Origin: Laburnicola sp. R22_1
Taxonomy: Eukaryota > Ascomycota > Dothideomycetes > Pleosporales > Didymosphaeriaceae
DNA: 64,000 nucleotides
Assembly: GCA_014281115.1 (NCBI GenBank)
Contig: JACONQ010000010.1
Location: forward strand, 124,001-188,000
Direction: 5' to 3'
This document shows, one piece after another, positions 11,171 to 24,880 of the stretch; position 1 is the stretch's first letter, and each line of letters opens with the position of its first letter. Under the pieces are notes generated by a model. That model had not been told where the DNA came from, ran no database searches, and worked only from the letters and a program-made list of their open reading frames with translations. A program made the translations under genes and the position numbers.

Positions 11171-14084
11171 TAAGAAATATAGAAATAGAATAAAAATAGA
11201 AGCCTAAATTAAGAAGTAGTTAGAACTAGGCGCTAAAAGATGCTTAGAGCTAAAATTACCCTACTAGAACTAGACAACTAAGCAATTATAAATAGATAAG
11301 AACTAAGAATAGACTAGGGCACTAAGACCTAGACTAAGAAAAAAACTAAAGCTAGATACTATATTACCCTTAGAACCTAAAACTAAGGCAGAGTTAAAAA
11401 AGTTAAAAGATAATAATAAGTATAGGTGTGTAGAGGAAAAAATAGAAGCAAAAAGAAAACCTAGAATACTAACTCTAACTAATTAAGAAACTAACTAAAT
11501 AACTAGTAATAATAATATCTACTACTAAAAGACTAAATAACTATTAATAATCCTAATTAGAGAGTGTAAATTACAGTAAAATGCATAAGTTTCTTAATAT
11601 TCTAGCACTTAGAAAGCGTAAGAACCTAAGCCTAAAATCTTCTTAGGCTATTAGTTTTATAGAGATAATAAGCTTAACTAATAAGAGTATCTATACACCT
11701 ACTAAAGGGACTCTGCCCCTTATAGAAAGCTCCTTATAAGGATCTAAAGAGAAAGCACTAATATTACCTTAGCTAGCTAAAGACGCTAATACTCTTATAG
11801 CGTAAGTAGTAATAGCCCTATAGTCTCTTACTAATAAAGCTACCTAGTAGAACCTAGTATAGAGCCTTATTATAGAACCTAACCTATTTTTAGGTAAGAA
11901 GTTACACTTTATAGAAAATAATATAACCTAGTTTTTTTAAGACTATAAAAACATACGCAAACTACTACTAGTACTCTAAGAACGATAAGGTTATTAGAGT
12001 TAAAAAGTATTATAGCTAAGAGATCTAGAATATACTTAAGTTCTTAATACTAGAATACTCTAAAGTAGAAAAAAGAAGTATAGTAGAAGCTATAAGTGGC
12101 TATGCATAGATATTAGTAAACTTAAGATTAGGTCTAAACTAAGAAGATAAAGAAAGTATTAAAGGTTTAGCTAGCATAGTGTTAAGTAATAACAAACCTT
12201 AATATCTATAATTTTCTAGATTAGTTTATAATTAGGTTTAGAAAATACCTAAGGGTAGGCATAGCTATAATAAGCTAAAAGGATATACTTTTTATTTAAG
12301 GCCTAAGTAAACAGCTAGTGGGCAATACTCTAATAAAGAATAACTAGTTAATAGGGAGACCTATAGAGCTTAACCTTAACATAATAGAGAGATGGCTTTT
12401 AAGTAGGGCTTAAATCTAGTTAGAAAAATATATACTAGATTTAATATATTAAATCTAAGCGCTAATACTATCTTAAACTATTAAGCTATAAGTACTACTA
12501 ATACTATAGAGTATTTTCTAATCCACTAAACTTAACCTAAACTTTTAATAAGTAAGACTATAAGAAGCTCTTGGCGCATAAGTAATTCTAGGCTTAACTA
12601 TCTTTTAATATAAAGTAGATAAGTTAACTAAAAGCTTAAGGCTATAAAGCTTTAAAATATTCTAATTTAGAACTAAGACCCTTAAAAATAGAGATTCTAT
12701 TAGACCTAGCTATTTACTAGAAAATTACTATAAGAGTAGAGTAGACTCTAAAGTAAATAGTACTATAATAGCCCTAGTACTACACACTAACCTAGTCTTA
12801 GGCCTACTTAGCAGCGCTAATATAAGTTAATATACACGTAGCTATAATAGTAATATACCTAATATAGTAAGAAGATAACTATTTTAAAGGATACTTTAGA
12901 TATAGCAAAGACAATATTATTATAAATAGAGAATATAAAAAGAGAAATTTACTTAAGAATAATAAATAGGTATACTATAACATAAAATCGCGAAGGGTTT
13001 AGTAGAGTTAACTAAATAATAATTAGGGCGAAATCTAAGGTATTAGCACTAGAAGTAAGCAGAACTAGATACTAATCTGCCTAGTATAAAATAAGTAGCA
13101 AATAGATAGATTAATAAAGAAGGCCTTATAAATATCTTAGAGTTAGAGAGCTGCAATAATAGTAATAACTTACTAGATAGAATTAATTATAGAAACTAAT
13201 AGCAGCTAGTTTGTGTTTAATAAAATAATAACACCTAGGATTCTTTTTAAAAAGAAATTTAAAGTAGCTTAAAGGAAGCAAGCTATCCTAGATAAAGATA
13301 CACTAGTAATTGTTTAATTTCTAAATCTACTATATAAATTATAAGCTATAAGCTTAAACGCCCTAATAATCTAACTAAGTCTTAAAGCATTACTAAAGGT
13401 AGAGATAATCGCGAATATTAAAGTTTCTAAATAAGGTATTCCTATAGTTTATAGAAGAAAGAATAATAATAAGAAGAATAAAAGAAGAATAAAGCAGGTG
13501 TTTTTTCTAGAATAAAATTTTCTAATAAAAGGCATAGAGAATATAAAAATGCGTAGACCTAATAATATCTTCGGTCTAACTCTGAGGAAGAAGATCTTAG
13601 TAGCTAAAAAGAAAACAAAACTAGTTAATATCCTAGTAGGTAGTCCTGAAGATATGTTATCCTAAGTAATAAACGCTAGAGTTAGTCTAATAGTCTAAAA
13701 AGTACTTAGTAACATACTAAAAGTTAAAAAGGCAATATTTAAGGACGCTTTTAGCAAAAGAGACCTACACTAGCTATAGATACTAGCTACTACTATAGAG
13801 AAAGTAACTAATAAAGATTTAGACACTAGGCATGCTAACTATATACCTATTTCTAGAATCTAAGTTCTTAAATAGATATTAGTTAAGCTTAAGAATAGAA
13901 TAGTTACTTGCTATAGGCCTTATAAACTAAAGTTATTTTAAGCACTGCTATAGATAAACTAAGTAGCTAGTATAGGCGTATTAATTGCAAAGGCATAGTT
14001 TAGTACAGCGACACTAACTATAACTACCACTAATAGAAAGGATTTTAAGAGAGAATTAGAGGTTAAATATATAAAAAGAAACTG

Positions 14085-14240
14085 TCCCTAAGTAATATAC
14101 TAGATTAATAAGTATTAGATAAGTGCCTTACTTAATACTAGTATAGAATTAAACACTATTTGCCTTAGCACTACTAAAGCTATAGGCCTTTAGATTATAT
14201 CTATGCCACTTTAATTATAAAGTGTAAAACTAATAACTAT
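14085..14240 (+). pseudogene. Gypsy-2 aspartic protease remnant
   Basis: The frame reads ISALLNTSIELNTICLSTTK, matching the retropepsin pattern ALLDTGAELN with Asp to Asn and Gly to Ser. Both are G to A changes as left by RIP. It is preceded by RNCP-VIY, with TAG where a Gln/Trp codon stood. Confidence 0.6.
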
Positions 14241-15499
14241 AAATAGTAATTATAAGGATTTCTAAGATAGTATATTCTAAGCCCTAATTAGAATAGGCTA
14301 GATTATTATTATAATAATGCTATTTATTATTAGGTTCTTATTTAGCGCTATGATTCTAGGAAATCTATTCTTAGCGAACGCAAAGGCAAAATTCTTCTAT
14401 AAGAATATTAGTAAGACCTACTATAAGCTATAAGATAATAAGGAGCTCTACTCTACGTAATTTGTAATCACTTACACTAACCTATTTAACTTAAGAGGTA
14501 TAATTATTACTAAGGTAATAGAAAACTTTAAGAGAATATAGTAGCTAGGGCTAGCGTTCCTAAGCATCTAAAATACCTAGAACTTAGCGCTAATATGGTT
14601 TTAGAGTAGTGGCTTCGCTATAGATTAATATTAATAATAAGTAAGGCTAATATTAAGCTTAAGGAAAAATTAGGACTAAGGGCCTAGAAGTAGGCGCTAA
14701 ATTAGGCAGTGCTAACTTATAAGGGGGAAATTATAAATAGAAATAAATAGCTTATATAAGATACTAATAAGAACTAGTTAGTAATAGATCTAAATAAGAA
14801 TTTTATCCACTACACTAATTAAGGTACAATTAGGAGGCACACAGATAGTAGCATTATTATTTAAAATAACTAAGAACTTTTAGTTATTAATTTACTAGGC
14901 TGCGATAAAGAGGTTAATAAGATCTTCTAGGCTCTAGCTATATAGATAAAGTCTAAAAAGATAATAAGAGTTAAGATCAATGTATTCTAGACAAAACAAA
15001 TAAAGATAATTAATATAACTAGCATAGCTTTTAAAGTAAACACTATATATTAGACTAAAGATAAGAAGATTAACTCTATATATAACTTAGGCGTTAAGTC
15101 TTAAAATATTAAGGGCTAGTTAGACTAGAAGCAGGAGGCTATAAAAAAGTAAAAGAGGACTAATACTAGGCCTTAGCTATTTAACAAATACCTTTTTAAC
15201 TCGTAGGCAGAATTTCTAAAAGGTTATTAGTTAACACTAGAATAGATTATAGAAATAAAGATTAGCCTAAATCTCTTCCCTTAGGAAAGAGATATATTGC
15301 TAAAAGTTCTATATTAAAGGGAACTAGCCCTATCTTTTAAATTTACTAAGTTAGGGCAAGTATGTTCTAATATAGGTTTACTAGTTAAAATCTACACTAT
15401 TTACTATGTTGCTTAAAAGAAATTGCACTTTGTAGTTCCTTAAAAATTAAGGAATATAGTTATTGATATAGTGTAGTAGAGACTTAATTAGGATATACT

Positions 15500-16030
15500 A
15501 GAGTATAGTACGAGTCTATATTGCAACCTATAGTTTTTAGTTAAAAAGAAGAATAGAGAATACTAACTAATTAATAATACCTAACGTATTAATAGCGTTA
15601 TAGTTTAAGATAGCAATTTTTCCCTAAACTCTAATAAGTTCTTAGAAGAGTTTGCTAGTTATTTTATAATATTTCTTATTAACTTCTTTTCTAGATATAA
15701 CTAATTAACCCTTTATAAACTTTCTCGCGCCATAACTATATTCTATACGTCTCTAGGACTTATCTAGTAGTGCATATTGCCTATAGGAACAACTAATTCT
15801 ATAGCTAAATTTATATAGATTATTATAAAGATTTTTATAACTAAATTTCCTTTTATTATATGGCTTATATAGATAATATCGTAGTAAAGGGCCTAAAGAC
15901 TAACTATAATAGAGAGATTCTTAAGAAAGAAATCTATAAATATATTGCGAAATACCTTATAAATTTTAATTGGATTCTAGTAAATATAAAATCAGTAGGC
16001 ATTATTACGTTAGGTAAGAAGTCTAACTAG
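15500..16030 (+). pseudogene. Gypsy-2 reverse transcriptase remnant
   Basis: Plus-strand frames read NFFSRYN-LTLYKLSR-ITI, SLGLI--CILPIGTTNSIAK and, at about 15865-15900, MAYIDNIVVKGLK. The last is the Y-I-D-D catalytic box with its second Asp mutated to Asn. TAG replaces Gln/Trp codons. This identifies a Gypsy RT distinct from that of the first element. Confidence 0.7.
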
Positions 16031-17155
16031 GGCTACACCACTATAAATATAGTTGGCTACGTAGTTAATAAGAATAGTTAACACCTATTCTAAAAGAAAG
16101 TGGCTAAGATTATTAAATAGCCGCCTTATAACTGCGCTAAAGATATCTAAATCTTTTTAGAGTTTATATATACTATTAAATCTAGATTAAAAACTTTGTA
16201 AAGATTATTACACTACTATTTACACTACTATATAAAAGTATAAAGTTTTACTAGGAAATATAAAGAGTGTAGTAATATAGTAATTAAAGAAGAGTATTAC
16301 TTTTGCCCTAGTATTAGTATTTACTAACTACTTAAAGCTATTATAAAAAGTAGTAATTTTAGTAAATAGTAGCAAAATTAGATAGGCAGCCGTAATATAG
16401 CAATATAGACTAAATAGTCTTCTTTATTTAGTGTGATTTAAATTAGGTATTTAGTCTTAGAGTAAATATAACTAGATTTTAGAAAAGTATAAGTGTAAAG
16501 CCCTTCTTTTTACGCTTAAAAGCTTTAACCTTAGATTTATAAAATATACTTTATTATAGAAACTAACTTTTATATCTTAATTACCTAGCTAGATTGTAGC
16601 GCAACTAACTTACTAAGGACTTTAATAATCTACTAGTTAGTACTTTTAATACCTTAGAAGTTTAATATCTACTATATCTTAGGGTGTAAGAATATAGTTA
16701 CTAATATGTTCTTAAAATATAGATAGAAAAAGAGTTATGTTTCTTTTAAATAGCTAAAAGAAGATATTAAAGACTTTATTAAGAAGTATTTAGGGTATAC
16801 TAGCATTATATTCTCTACTATAGATAAGGAGGCTAAAGTAGAAATAGAATATATAGAGCCTATTATAAATAATCTGCCTAAAATTCTCTCTAACCTATAC
16901 ACTAAACACTTTTACAATATTACAACCTAGCTTATAACTCTAACTATACCTAAAGGCCTATTTAAGAAAGACTAAAGGCATATTAGACTATAAGCTTAGA
17001 AGTATAGAGTTATAAGAGGTATACTATAGTATTAAACTATAGAAAATAGGCCGCTACGCAGAGTTATAGACAATCTAGTCTAATAGACAGATATTTTATA
17101 ATAACTTTATAAGGAATTAGGCTATGAAGAATAAGAAGGCACCTAAAAAAGATTA

Positions 17156-19035
17156 ATATGTTTATAAGCGAGCTGCGAATATAAGCGAGCTGCGAATATA
17201 AGCGAGCTGCAAACCCTACTAACTTTCTACAACGCATTACCTATTAACTACAATGGCTTAACTAACACTTATTTAATTGCCCTATAACAAAGCAGATATC
17301 TCCCTAGCTATCTTAGCTATTAATTAGAATTAGATCCAGAGCGTTAATCGTACTATAGCGACGTTTAACGTTTCTAAAAGCACGCTTCACAGCCAACGCG
17401 CTAGAACTACTACACAACGTAATTGTGAGCCTAAATTAAAGAAGCTTACTAAGCTAGAAGAGAAGGTTATTATTAAGCATATACTTAACCTAGATTTGCG
17501 AGGCTTTGCATCTACTCTAGGTACTATACAAGATATGGCGAATAAGCTGCTCGCTAAGCGTAGCGCAGGCCACGTTGGCTAGTAGTGGCCTAGAAACTTT
17601 GTTAAGCAAACAGACAGCCTTATAACGCGATTTAATCGAGCCTATAATTAATAGCAAGCCCTCTATAAGGACCTAATAGCTATAGAGGCCTAGTTTAAGC
17701 TAGTAGCACGTATAAAGACCACCTATAGTATCTGCAATAAGAACACCTTTAACTTTAATAAGACTAGCTTTCTAATAGGCAAGATATCCTTCTAGCTAGT
17801 TGTTATAGGCTTAGAGAGATATAGTTAGCCAAAAGCAATCCAGCTAGGCAATTGTAAGTGGGTAACGACAATTCACAGAATTAACGCTACTAGGTAGGCA
17901 ATCCTACCCTTTATTATCTTTGCTGGCAAGTACTACCTCTTAGCCTAGTATAAGGGAGATAATATACTAGATAACTAGACTATTAGTCTTAGCGACAATA
18001 AGTAGACTATAAACAAGCTTAGTGTTGCCTGGCTACGGCACTTTATTAAGTATATAGTAGAGCGTAGAGTTGGCGCGCGTTAGCTCCTAATACTTAATAG
18101 CTATAAGAGCTATAACTCACTTAAATTTTAGGAGATCTGTAGGGAGAATAAGATCTATACCCTATATATGCCACTATATTTGTCACACCTCCTATAGCTA
18201 CTTAATATGGGCTGCTGCTCGCCGTTAAAGCGGGCGTACAGGCGCTAGGTTAAGGGCCTAATACGTAACTATATTAACTATATTACTAAGCTTAAGTTTC
18301 TACTAGCCTTTTGCGTTGCCTACAATTAGTTAATTACAAAGAAGAATATCTGCGTAAGCTTTTAAGGCTCTAGGCTAGTCTTACACAATCTAGAGGCAGT
18401 GCTCTTAAACCTTAATATTAAGCTTCGTACACCATCGCCAGCGCTAGCGCTAGCAGCCCTACTAGAGGCCCTATAGGAGTCTGCAACACTAAGCAACGCA
18501 CGTAAGCTAGACGCTTAGTTAACTCTAATTTGTAAGCGGATTTAAAGGCATTAGGGATCCTCTTCTACTTTAGTTATCTAGTCGCTTAATTAGCTTATAA
18601 GAGGCGCTAAGAGAATAGCGTATTTAATAGTGCTTATGCGCGAGGAGATAGCTACTCTATAAAGAGCAAATAAGGCAGCTACAACGCGTAAACAGTGCAA
18701 AAAGAAGCAAATCTAAAAGTAAGGCACTCTATTAAAGGCAGAGGGAGAGGATATTATTGCTTAAAAGGCTATTAAGTAGCAACTAGAGAGAGAAATACAG
18801 CGAGGCAAGGCGCAGTTAGTTGCGAGCCAGCAGGCTTCTGCGCGCTATAGGCGCTATAGGGAGCCTGGGCACAACTCGCGCATGTGTAAGAAGGCTTCTA
18901 GAGATACTGCTTAATTTTGAATAGCTATTATATTAATAGAATATTAATGCGTTGTAAATTTATATACTGCGAAAGGCTTAGAGACTTAGTAGGGTTCACA
19001 GCTCGCTTATATTCGCAGCTCGCTTGTAAACACGT
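17156..19035 (+). mobile_element. pogo/Fot-type DNA transposon, copy 2 (heavily RIP-mutated)
   Basis: This 1880-bp relative of the element at 5369-7219 has the same gene order and TA duplications (17154-17155 and 19036-19037). Its terminal repeats differ from copy 1 mostly by transitions. The left end has three 17-bp sub-repeats (ATAAGCGAGCTGCGAAT type), whereas its right end and copy 1 have two. The transposase region (about 17250-18915) is colinear with copy 1 but far more damaged. It sits between the RT/RNase H and integrase parts of Gypsy-2. Confidence 0.9.
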
Positions 19036-19039
19036 TATA

Positions 19040-19640
19040 GTATATTACTACTAGCTAAATCTATATTAGAGTATTAAGAAATATATTAAGACTTGCGCTA
19101 AATATTAAATATATTTTACTAAAAGAGTAGTAGAGAAGCTACACCCTATATAGGAAATAATTATAATCTAGAGATAGGTTATAATAGATATAGTGTATAT
19201 ATCTAGAAGTAAAGTAAAGAAGAAATTTATAGTTATTACTAGGGATTATACCTTTAAATAGCCTAAAGTAAAAGTACTCACTACTACTAACTTAGCTATA
19301 GTTATCTAGTTCTTAGAAGAATCTATCTTTAGTAGGTAAGGCATTCCTTTTTGCCTATTAGTAGATAAATAACTAGAGAATAGAGACTTAGTAAAGAACT
19401 TAGCTAAATAGTTTAGCATTTAATAAGTAGTATCTAGTACTTATTACCTATAAGAGTAAGGTCTAGTAGAAGGAGGCTACTAAGAGCTTATTAGCGCACA
19501 ATAGAAAATAAAGGGCAACTAGGTTTAGAACCTACCTAAAGCTTTATAGGCTAATTAGGTTATAGTAAAGTAGCCTATAGGCAAAACACTAGCCTTTTTA
19601 ATCTATAAAAGAGAATATATTCTTTTTATTAAACTTTATA
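19040..19640 (+). pseudogene. Gypsy-2 integrase remnant
   Basis: The plus strand reads VYISRSKVKKKFIVITRDYT, then ATTNLAIVI-FLEESIFSR-GIPF and, further on, VVSSTYYL-E-GLVEGGYQELI. These are the integrase core blocks carrying the second Asp and the Glu region. Stops stand at Trp/Gln sites. It is directly adjacent to the right end of pogo copy 2. Confidence 0.65.
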
Positions 19641-22600
19641 TTCTAATATAGTAGATACTTCTATAAGAATAGGTTTATACTACTAAAGAACTTCTAGCTA
19701 TTAGAGTAAAGTAGTTTAAAAAGCGTAACTATTATCTTTAAGAAGCTATTAACTAAACTATCTAACTACGCAAACAAGAAAAGAAATAGTTTAATAACTA
19801 GCGCACTCTTAGTATAGAGCTACTATAATAAGGCAATCTAGTATTAGTATATAATACTTTTTAGGCTAGCAATATAAGTTGTAAAGTAAGCTTACTAGAA
19901 GATACTAAGGCCCCTTTAGAATTAGGGCTATGCTACCGCATAGTAAAGGATAGTATATACTTAAGGTGCTTAATAGAACACCCTTTTATAATAGAATACT
20001 AGATAATTATATTATTTAATTCTATCTACGCATAATAATAGACCTTAAGATAATACTAGAACCTAACATTATAGACACTAATAACCATTTAAAAGAAATT
20101 ACTAATTCCTTAAAGAAAGTTAATTCTATAAACCTTAATAAAGTTATATAAAGACCTAAGTCTAAACATTCTATATTTGCGCGTAAATTATAAAGGCTAG
20201 CAAGATATATATAGGATATTCCTATAAGGATAAAATAAGTAGGGATTCTGCTACTACTAGCAAACTTTAACCCCTTAGACTTTGCCTATTGGAAGAAGTA
20301 TGCTAGCTAGAATAGTAGCGCATTATAAGCTAAGAGATAGCTTATTTCTTAAAAAGAAAAGGAAGTAGTTAAAGAAGAAAAAGTTAGAGAAAAAAATAAA
20401 ATATTAGTATTAGTATTAAGTTAAATTAAAGTCTAATACATATATATAATTACTAGGACAGAATTATAAGCTATAGACTCTATTAATAGAGCCTAACTAA
20501 TAATTAGATAGCTAGAAAATTAAAAGCTAAGAACTACTATACTAACCTCTATAAGAATCTAAACTGTTATAACTACTATAGTCTAAGCTATAATTAGGGT
20601 TTAGATTACAACTCTAATAGAAGCAAGGTATAAGGCTACCTTGCTCTATAGCTTAAGTTCTACTAGGGCCTAAACCTAGGTATATAGCTTAGGCGAAGAG
20701 ATTAGAAGAAATAGAGGACAGACCTAAAGAAAAAAAAGAAAAGTATACTGCTATAGCTAAGAAGGGATAAGAAAGTATAGGCGGAATTAATAAACTATTA
20801 AGAAGCTAGATATATAAGGAAAGGCAAGTAGAATAAAACTTTAGAAGAATTATTAGTAGTCGAAAAGAGGAATAAGTTAAAAGATAAAGAGCTAATCTAT
20901 AGCACTATATTAAGCAAGATCTAACCTAGAGAAGAATTAGGGCTAGAAAGTAGATAACTAAAAGTAGGAGTAGTTTAGCCCTAAAATAAAAAAGGGCTAT
21001 TGCTATTACTACTAGAAAAAATAATAGGTTAAAAAGAATAAAAAAAGAGTAGTATATAGAAAGAATCTTAAAATAAGGAAGGACTATTACTATTACTACT
21101 AGAAAGAATAACAGACTAGACGCAATAACGCCTAAAGAGGAGTATATATAGAAAAGGCTTAGCAATATTAAAATTAGTGCCTAATAGAGAATTAGGTGCC
21201 TCTAAGAAACTCTTAATAATTAGATAAGACCTACTAGGGCGCCTAGTAAGAAGTATTATAGCAGTATTACTAAAACTAAGTAGCTTACTAATTCTATTAT
21301 AGATATAGGTAATTACTTCTAGTTACGCTATCTATAGCTTACGCACTTGCTAATAACCCTACTAAAAAAATTAGCTTAAGTATTTATAGCAAATACTAAA
21401 GAGAATAAAGCTAGGCAGATAGATTAGTAATTGAAAACTAGTTAAAAGCAAATTAGGGCTTACTATAGCAGTTAAAGGAGCACTACTAATATTAGAAAGT
21501 TATCTAGTATAAAATATAGCAGCCCTTAAGAAGAAGACGCTAACTACTATTAATATACTAAAAGCAAAGATAATAAGTCTAGACACAAGCCCTATAGGCT
21601 TAATTATAATTACCTTTAGCCGCACTAGAATTATAATTAATATAGCCTTAGCCTATAGTAAAGAAAAGAGTAGAAAAATAGGATATATAAGAAGTATAAA
21701 TAGACACTAAGCGCTATTTAAAGTAATTACGCCTTTATTTATTAGTGCTTATATCTTTTATAAGAGTAGCTTAGTGTAGCTAATAGAATAGAATAGTGTA
21801 GATAATAGGAGTAATATTAGCAGAATTAGAATTAATCTTAAAGCTACCTATATCTTAAGCAAAGTATATAAGGTAGCCTAATAATGGATACTTAGTATAA
21901 ATATTATATAAAAGTCTTATAATCTTATAAATAGTGCTAAAGTTATATAGCTAATTTAAGAGAGTAATAACTAGAATATAGATTAGTAAGCTAAGAAATA
22001 ATTAGGGCAGATATGCACACAATAGAATAGGAGTAGTTATAGGGTATTATTAATAGGTAGTAGTAAGGATTATTATTATTACTAGCGCTAGAGGCGTGGC
22101 TACTAAAGGAGAAGTTAATAGCAGCTATAGTTAAAAAGAAGGTTAAAACTATTAGGTAGAAGAATTAAAATAGTAGAATAAGAAGAGAAGTAGAAGAATA
22201 GAAAGGGTAGGTTATATACTCTAAGTAGCTATAAGGCTCTATTAAGTTATAGTAGGTAAGGCGTGTATATAAACGCCGCTTCTAAACTAGTAATAGGTAG
22301 TAGTACTCTTTAAGAAAAATACAACTATATTATTACTAATAAGAAACTTTAAAAGTAGATTAGGCACTTATAAATAGTAATTAAAAAGTAAACAGCTTAT
22401 AGGCGCAGACTAGAAAATATAGTATTATAAGAAAAGAAGTAAAATATAGTAGTAATAAGGGATATATTTAAGTGCTAATAAGCTATCTAAAGCCTAAGTA
22501 GCCCTTAGATAAAAAGAAACTTTTATAGCTTTTACTACTAAGCTATAAGCTAAAATTACTACTTTTTTTCTACTCTTTTTTCTCCTTACACTTATTATAA

Positions 22601-23162
22601 AACTTATAAGTCTAAGTAACTCTAGCCTAAACTTAAGGATCCTATAATAGCCTTTAGAAGAAGTCCTACTCTAGAAAGTGCTATAACTCCTAGAGAACTT
22701 AAGTCTAGGCTTTATTCTCTGTATTAGTGTTATAGAAAGAAGAAGAACTATTAGACTAATAGTTAAAGCGTGACTAATACCTTCTTAAAGCTCTTCCTTT
22801 TCCTTAAAATATATAAATTATAGTTGTATAATAGGCAAGGGCTAAAAGTAGTACTAGAACTATTTAAGAAGCTAATAGGCCTATTTTTAAAATAGTTTAG
22901 TAAGTAGGTACTCTAAACTAGTTAGGAGTATAAGTACGCGTAGTAGTAAAGCTTACGTAAAAAAAGATTAGGAAGAAGCTAGATAAATAGTATTTAAGGG
23001 CGAAGTTAAAGGATATAGAATTAGAGAGTTAGGGGTTAATTAAGGTAGAAATTTAAGGTTATTACTAATTATAAGGTCCTTAAATATAGATATTACTTCT
23101 AGAAAGCTAAGTGTTACTTAGATTTAAGTATTAAGGTTTATAATATGTACTTAATATATATA

Positions 23163-23275
23163 GCATTATTTTATCTACCTAGGGGTAGGACGACAAAGGC
23201 TTTCATCTTAAATAACATAATAAAAAAGCAGAGCCCTCTTCTTAGTAATTAAAAAAGGCGTAAAAAAGCTAAAAG
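23163..23275 (+). repeat. Dispersed repeat family A, copy 3
   Basis: One of the best-preserved copies: ATCTACCTAGGGGTAGGACG, then ACAAAGGCTTTCATCTTAAA, then AAAAAAGCAGAGCCCTCTTC and TTAGTAATTAAAAAAGGCGT. No ORF. Confidence 0.8.
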
Positions 23276-24133
23276 GTATATTTAAAAAAATAAGTATATA
23301 GCACTTAAGAGACTTATTAAATCTATACTAAGTATAGATAAATCTCTAAATTATCTAGTTTAAAGAGGTTAGCCTAAAACTACTATATAAATAATTATTT
23401 TATAATAGTCTAGCGTATATAGCGTATATAGTAGAGTTTTAAAATCTTTATCTACTTAAAAAGCACTTTTAGGACTATAATTATAATCTTGCTATATATT
23501 ACTATATATAGTTAACTACAATTAAAAAAAAGTATACGCACTAGTATCTTTACTTACTTATTATTTATAATACTATATATATATATACTAGTAGTAGTAA
23601 TAATAATAATAATGATAATAAAATAATAATACAAAATAGGTTTTTAAAAAAATAGGGGGATAAAAGTGTATATAGCAACTGCGATATAAAGTAATCTAAA
23701 GGCTCTTACTAGTATCTATAAAGAGATATAAATAATAAACTATTGCATTACTATAAATATTTATATTAGAATTTCTATTAAAGTTCAGCGACTTATGACC
23801 GTAGATCACATAACTAGGGGTGATTCATGCTAATGAGTACCTTTGTGTAAAGTGGAAACAGATTTAAGCCAGGTAGCCAAATTAAAGAATGAGGTATCTA
23901 GCGATCGGAGAAGACCTATGACGGTCTATATCTCGTTTTCAAGGGAATACGTTGCAGATAGCATTGCCAACGCGCGAAAACATCCATTCACGTTTCCAAT
24001 TCCACAGCTCAACAATGTACGTTGCGAAGTATTTAGGCAACCTTATGCAAGAACTCTCTTCTTTACAACCTTAACTACAACCCGCAGACAAAGCACGCCT
24101 TACCGGCGTATCTACCAGACTCCAAGCAAAAAC

Positions 24134-24880
24134 ATGTCTAATATCCAAGAAATCGAGCCCGTTCATAATGACATGAGCGACCCGACTCAGGATTCCGAAA
24201 GCGAGGATCCAGAAAGCGAGGATTCTGACGCACCAGTCGAACGACACATTGTGCCTTTCCGGCCCCTCGTCGACTTCATAAAGTTCCATACTAGGTACCT
24301 TCCCACCGGTGTTCCATATGCAGACCACGAGTGTGTTATCTGCCGCGACAGTGCTTCTGCGTCGCATGAGCGTGTAATCCAGATTGATCTGCCCACATGT
24401 CAACACATTTACGGGGCGACCTGTTTCGAGCGATATATCCAGCGCTCGCACGTCTGTCCTCTCTGTAGAGCAATGTGGTTTGAAAAAAGATTGAGCCCAG
24501 AGGTGCAGCCACCCAACGTAACAGAGATCCGGATCGAGATCACCGTCGAAAATAACGCTGCGGCAGACGGACTGGCACATACTTTAGAAGAGGAGGAAGG
24601 CGTTTTACTGGAAAGTCTGATGACGAGAATCCACAGCCATTCTAATGCTGCTGATGCGGGCGAAAATGAAGCAGAAGGTTCGGTTACGGAGCCAGAGCCT
24701 GGGTCTGGTGCTGCAGATCTGAATGGTGCTTCTTCTACTGGCACTGATGAAGTGGGTTGGTCGGTGGAAATGACTGACGATGAGCTTGCACAGGAAGCCA
24801 TGGGTGCTTTGGGAGACAATCACCAACCATCCAGTGATAGCGAAGATCATCCGCCGCGCCAACGGAGGCGACTTGGATAA
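24134..24880 (+). CDS. RING-finger protein, probable E3 ubiquitin ligase (RING 1)
   Basis: This intronless gene encodes 248 residues. The open frame runs back to 23843, but bases before 24134 look like a leader, and the ATG at 24134 begins a typical acidic N-terminus (MSNIQEIEPV). The RING has C67-x2-C70, C89-x-H91, C97 and C108-x2-C111. The fifth zinc-ligand position is Gly94 in a C-x-H-x-Y-G-x2-C core. The tail is acidic and Ser/Glu-rich and ends in a basic RQRRR. RING domains recruit E2 enzymes, and the substrate is unknown. Related RINGs occur at 28336, 47186 and 48881. The gene is the first beyond the RIP tract. Confidence 0.85.
   Translation: MSNIQEIEPVHNDMSDPTQDSESEDPESEDSDAPVERHIVPFRPLVDFIKFHTRYLPTGVPYADHECVICRDSASASHERVIQIDLPTCQHIYGATCFERYIQRSHVCPLCRAMWFEKRLSPEVQPPNVTEIRIEITVENNAAADGLAHTLEEEEGVLLESLMTRIHSHSNAADAGENEAEGSVTEPEPGSGAADLNGASSTGTDEVGWSVEMTDDELAQEAMGALGDNHQPSSDSEDHPPRQRRRLG

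Larger units (their letters stand above)
11300..20650 (+). mobile_element. Decayed Ty3/Gypsy retrotransposon 2, split by pogo copy 2
   Basis: Plus-strand remnants appear in Gypsy order: gag-like sequence (about 11400-13300), aspartic protease (about 14085-14240), reverse transcriptase (about 15500-16030), then, beyond the pogo insertion at 17156-19035, integrase (19040-19640). All carry many TAG/TAA codons. Its RT sequence differs clearly from Gypsy-1, so it is another family. The ends and LTRs were not found. The coordinates give the span in which I see element-like sequence. Confidence 0.7.
241..23640. other. AT-rich, RIP-degraded repeat tract
   Basis: The tract is very rich in TpA and TAG/TAA triplets and poor in CpA/TpG, and has almost no ORF above 60 codons outside the less damaged pogo copy. 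This is what repeat-induced point mutation (CpA to TpA) leaves in ascomycete repeats. Inside it I can resolve two Gypsy elements, two pogo elements and several short repeats, listed separately. I see no intact host gene. The sub-stretches 241-1500, 8700-9300, 9820-10270 and 19640-23160 contain nothing I can identify beyond the repeats listed. Confidence 0.85.

Noticed and set aside
20926..21165. Hydrophobic 79-codon minus-strand ORF
   Set aside because: Phe/Leu/Ile richness follows from AT-rich RIP-degraded sequence; no start context and no neighbours.
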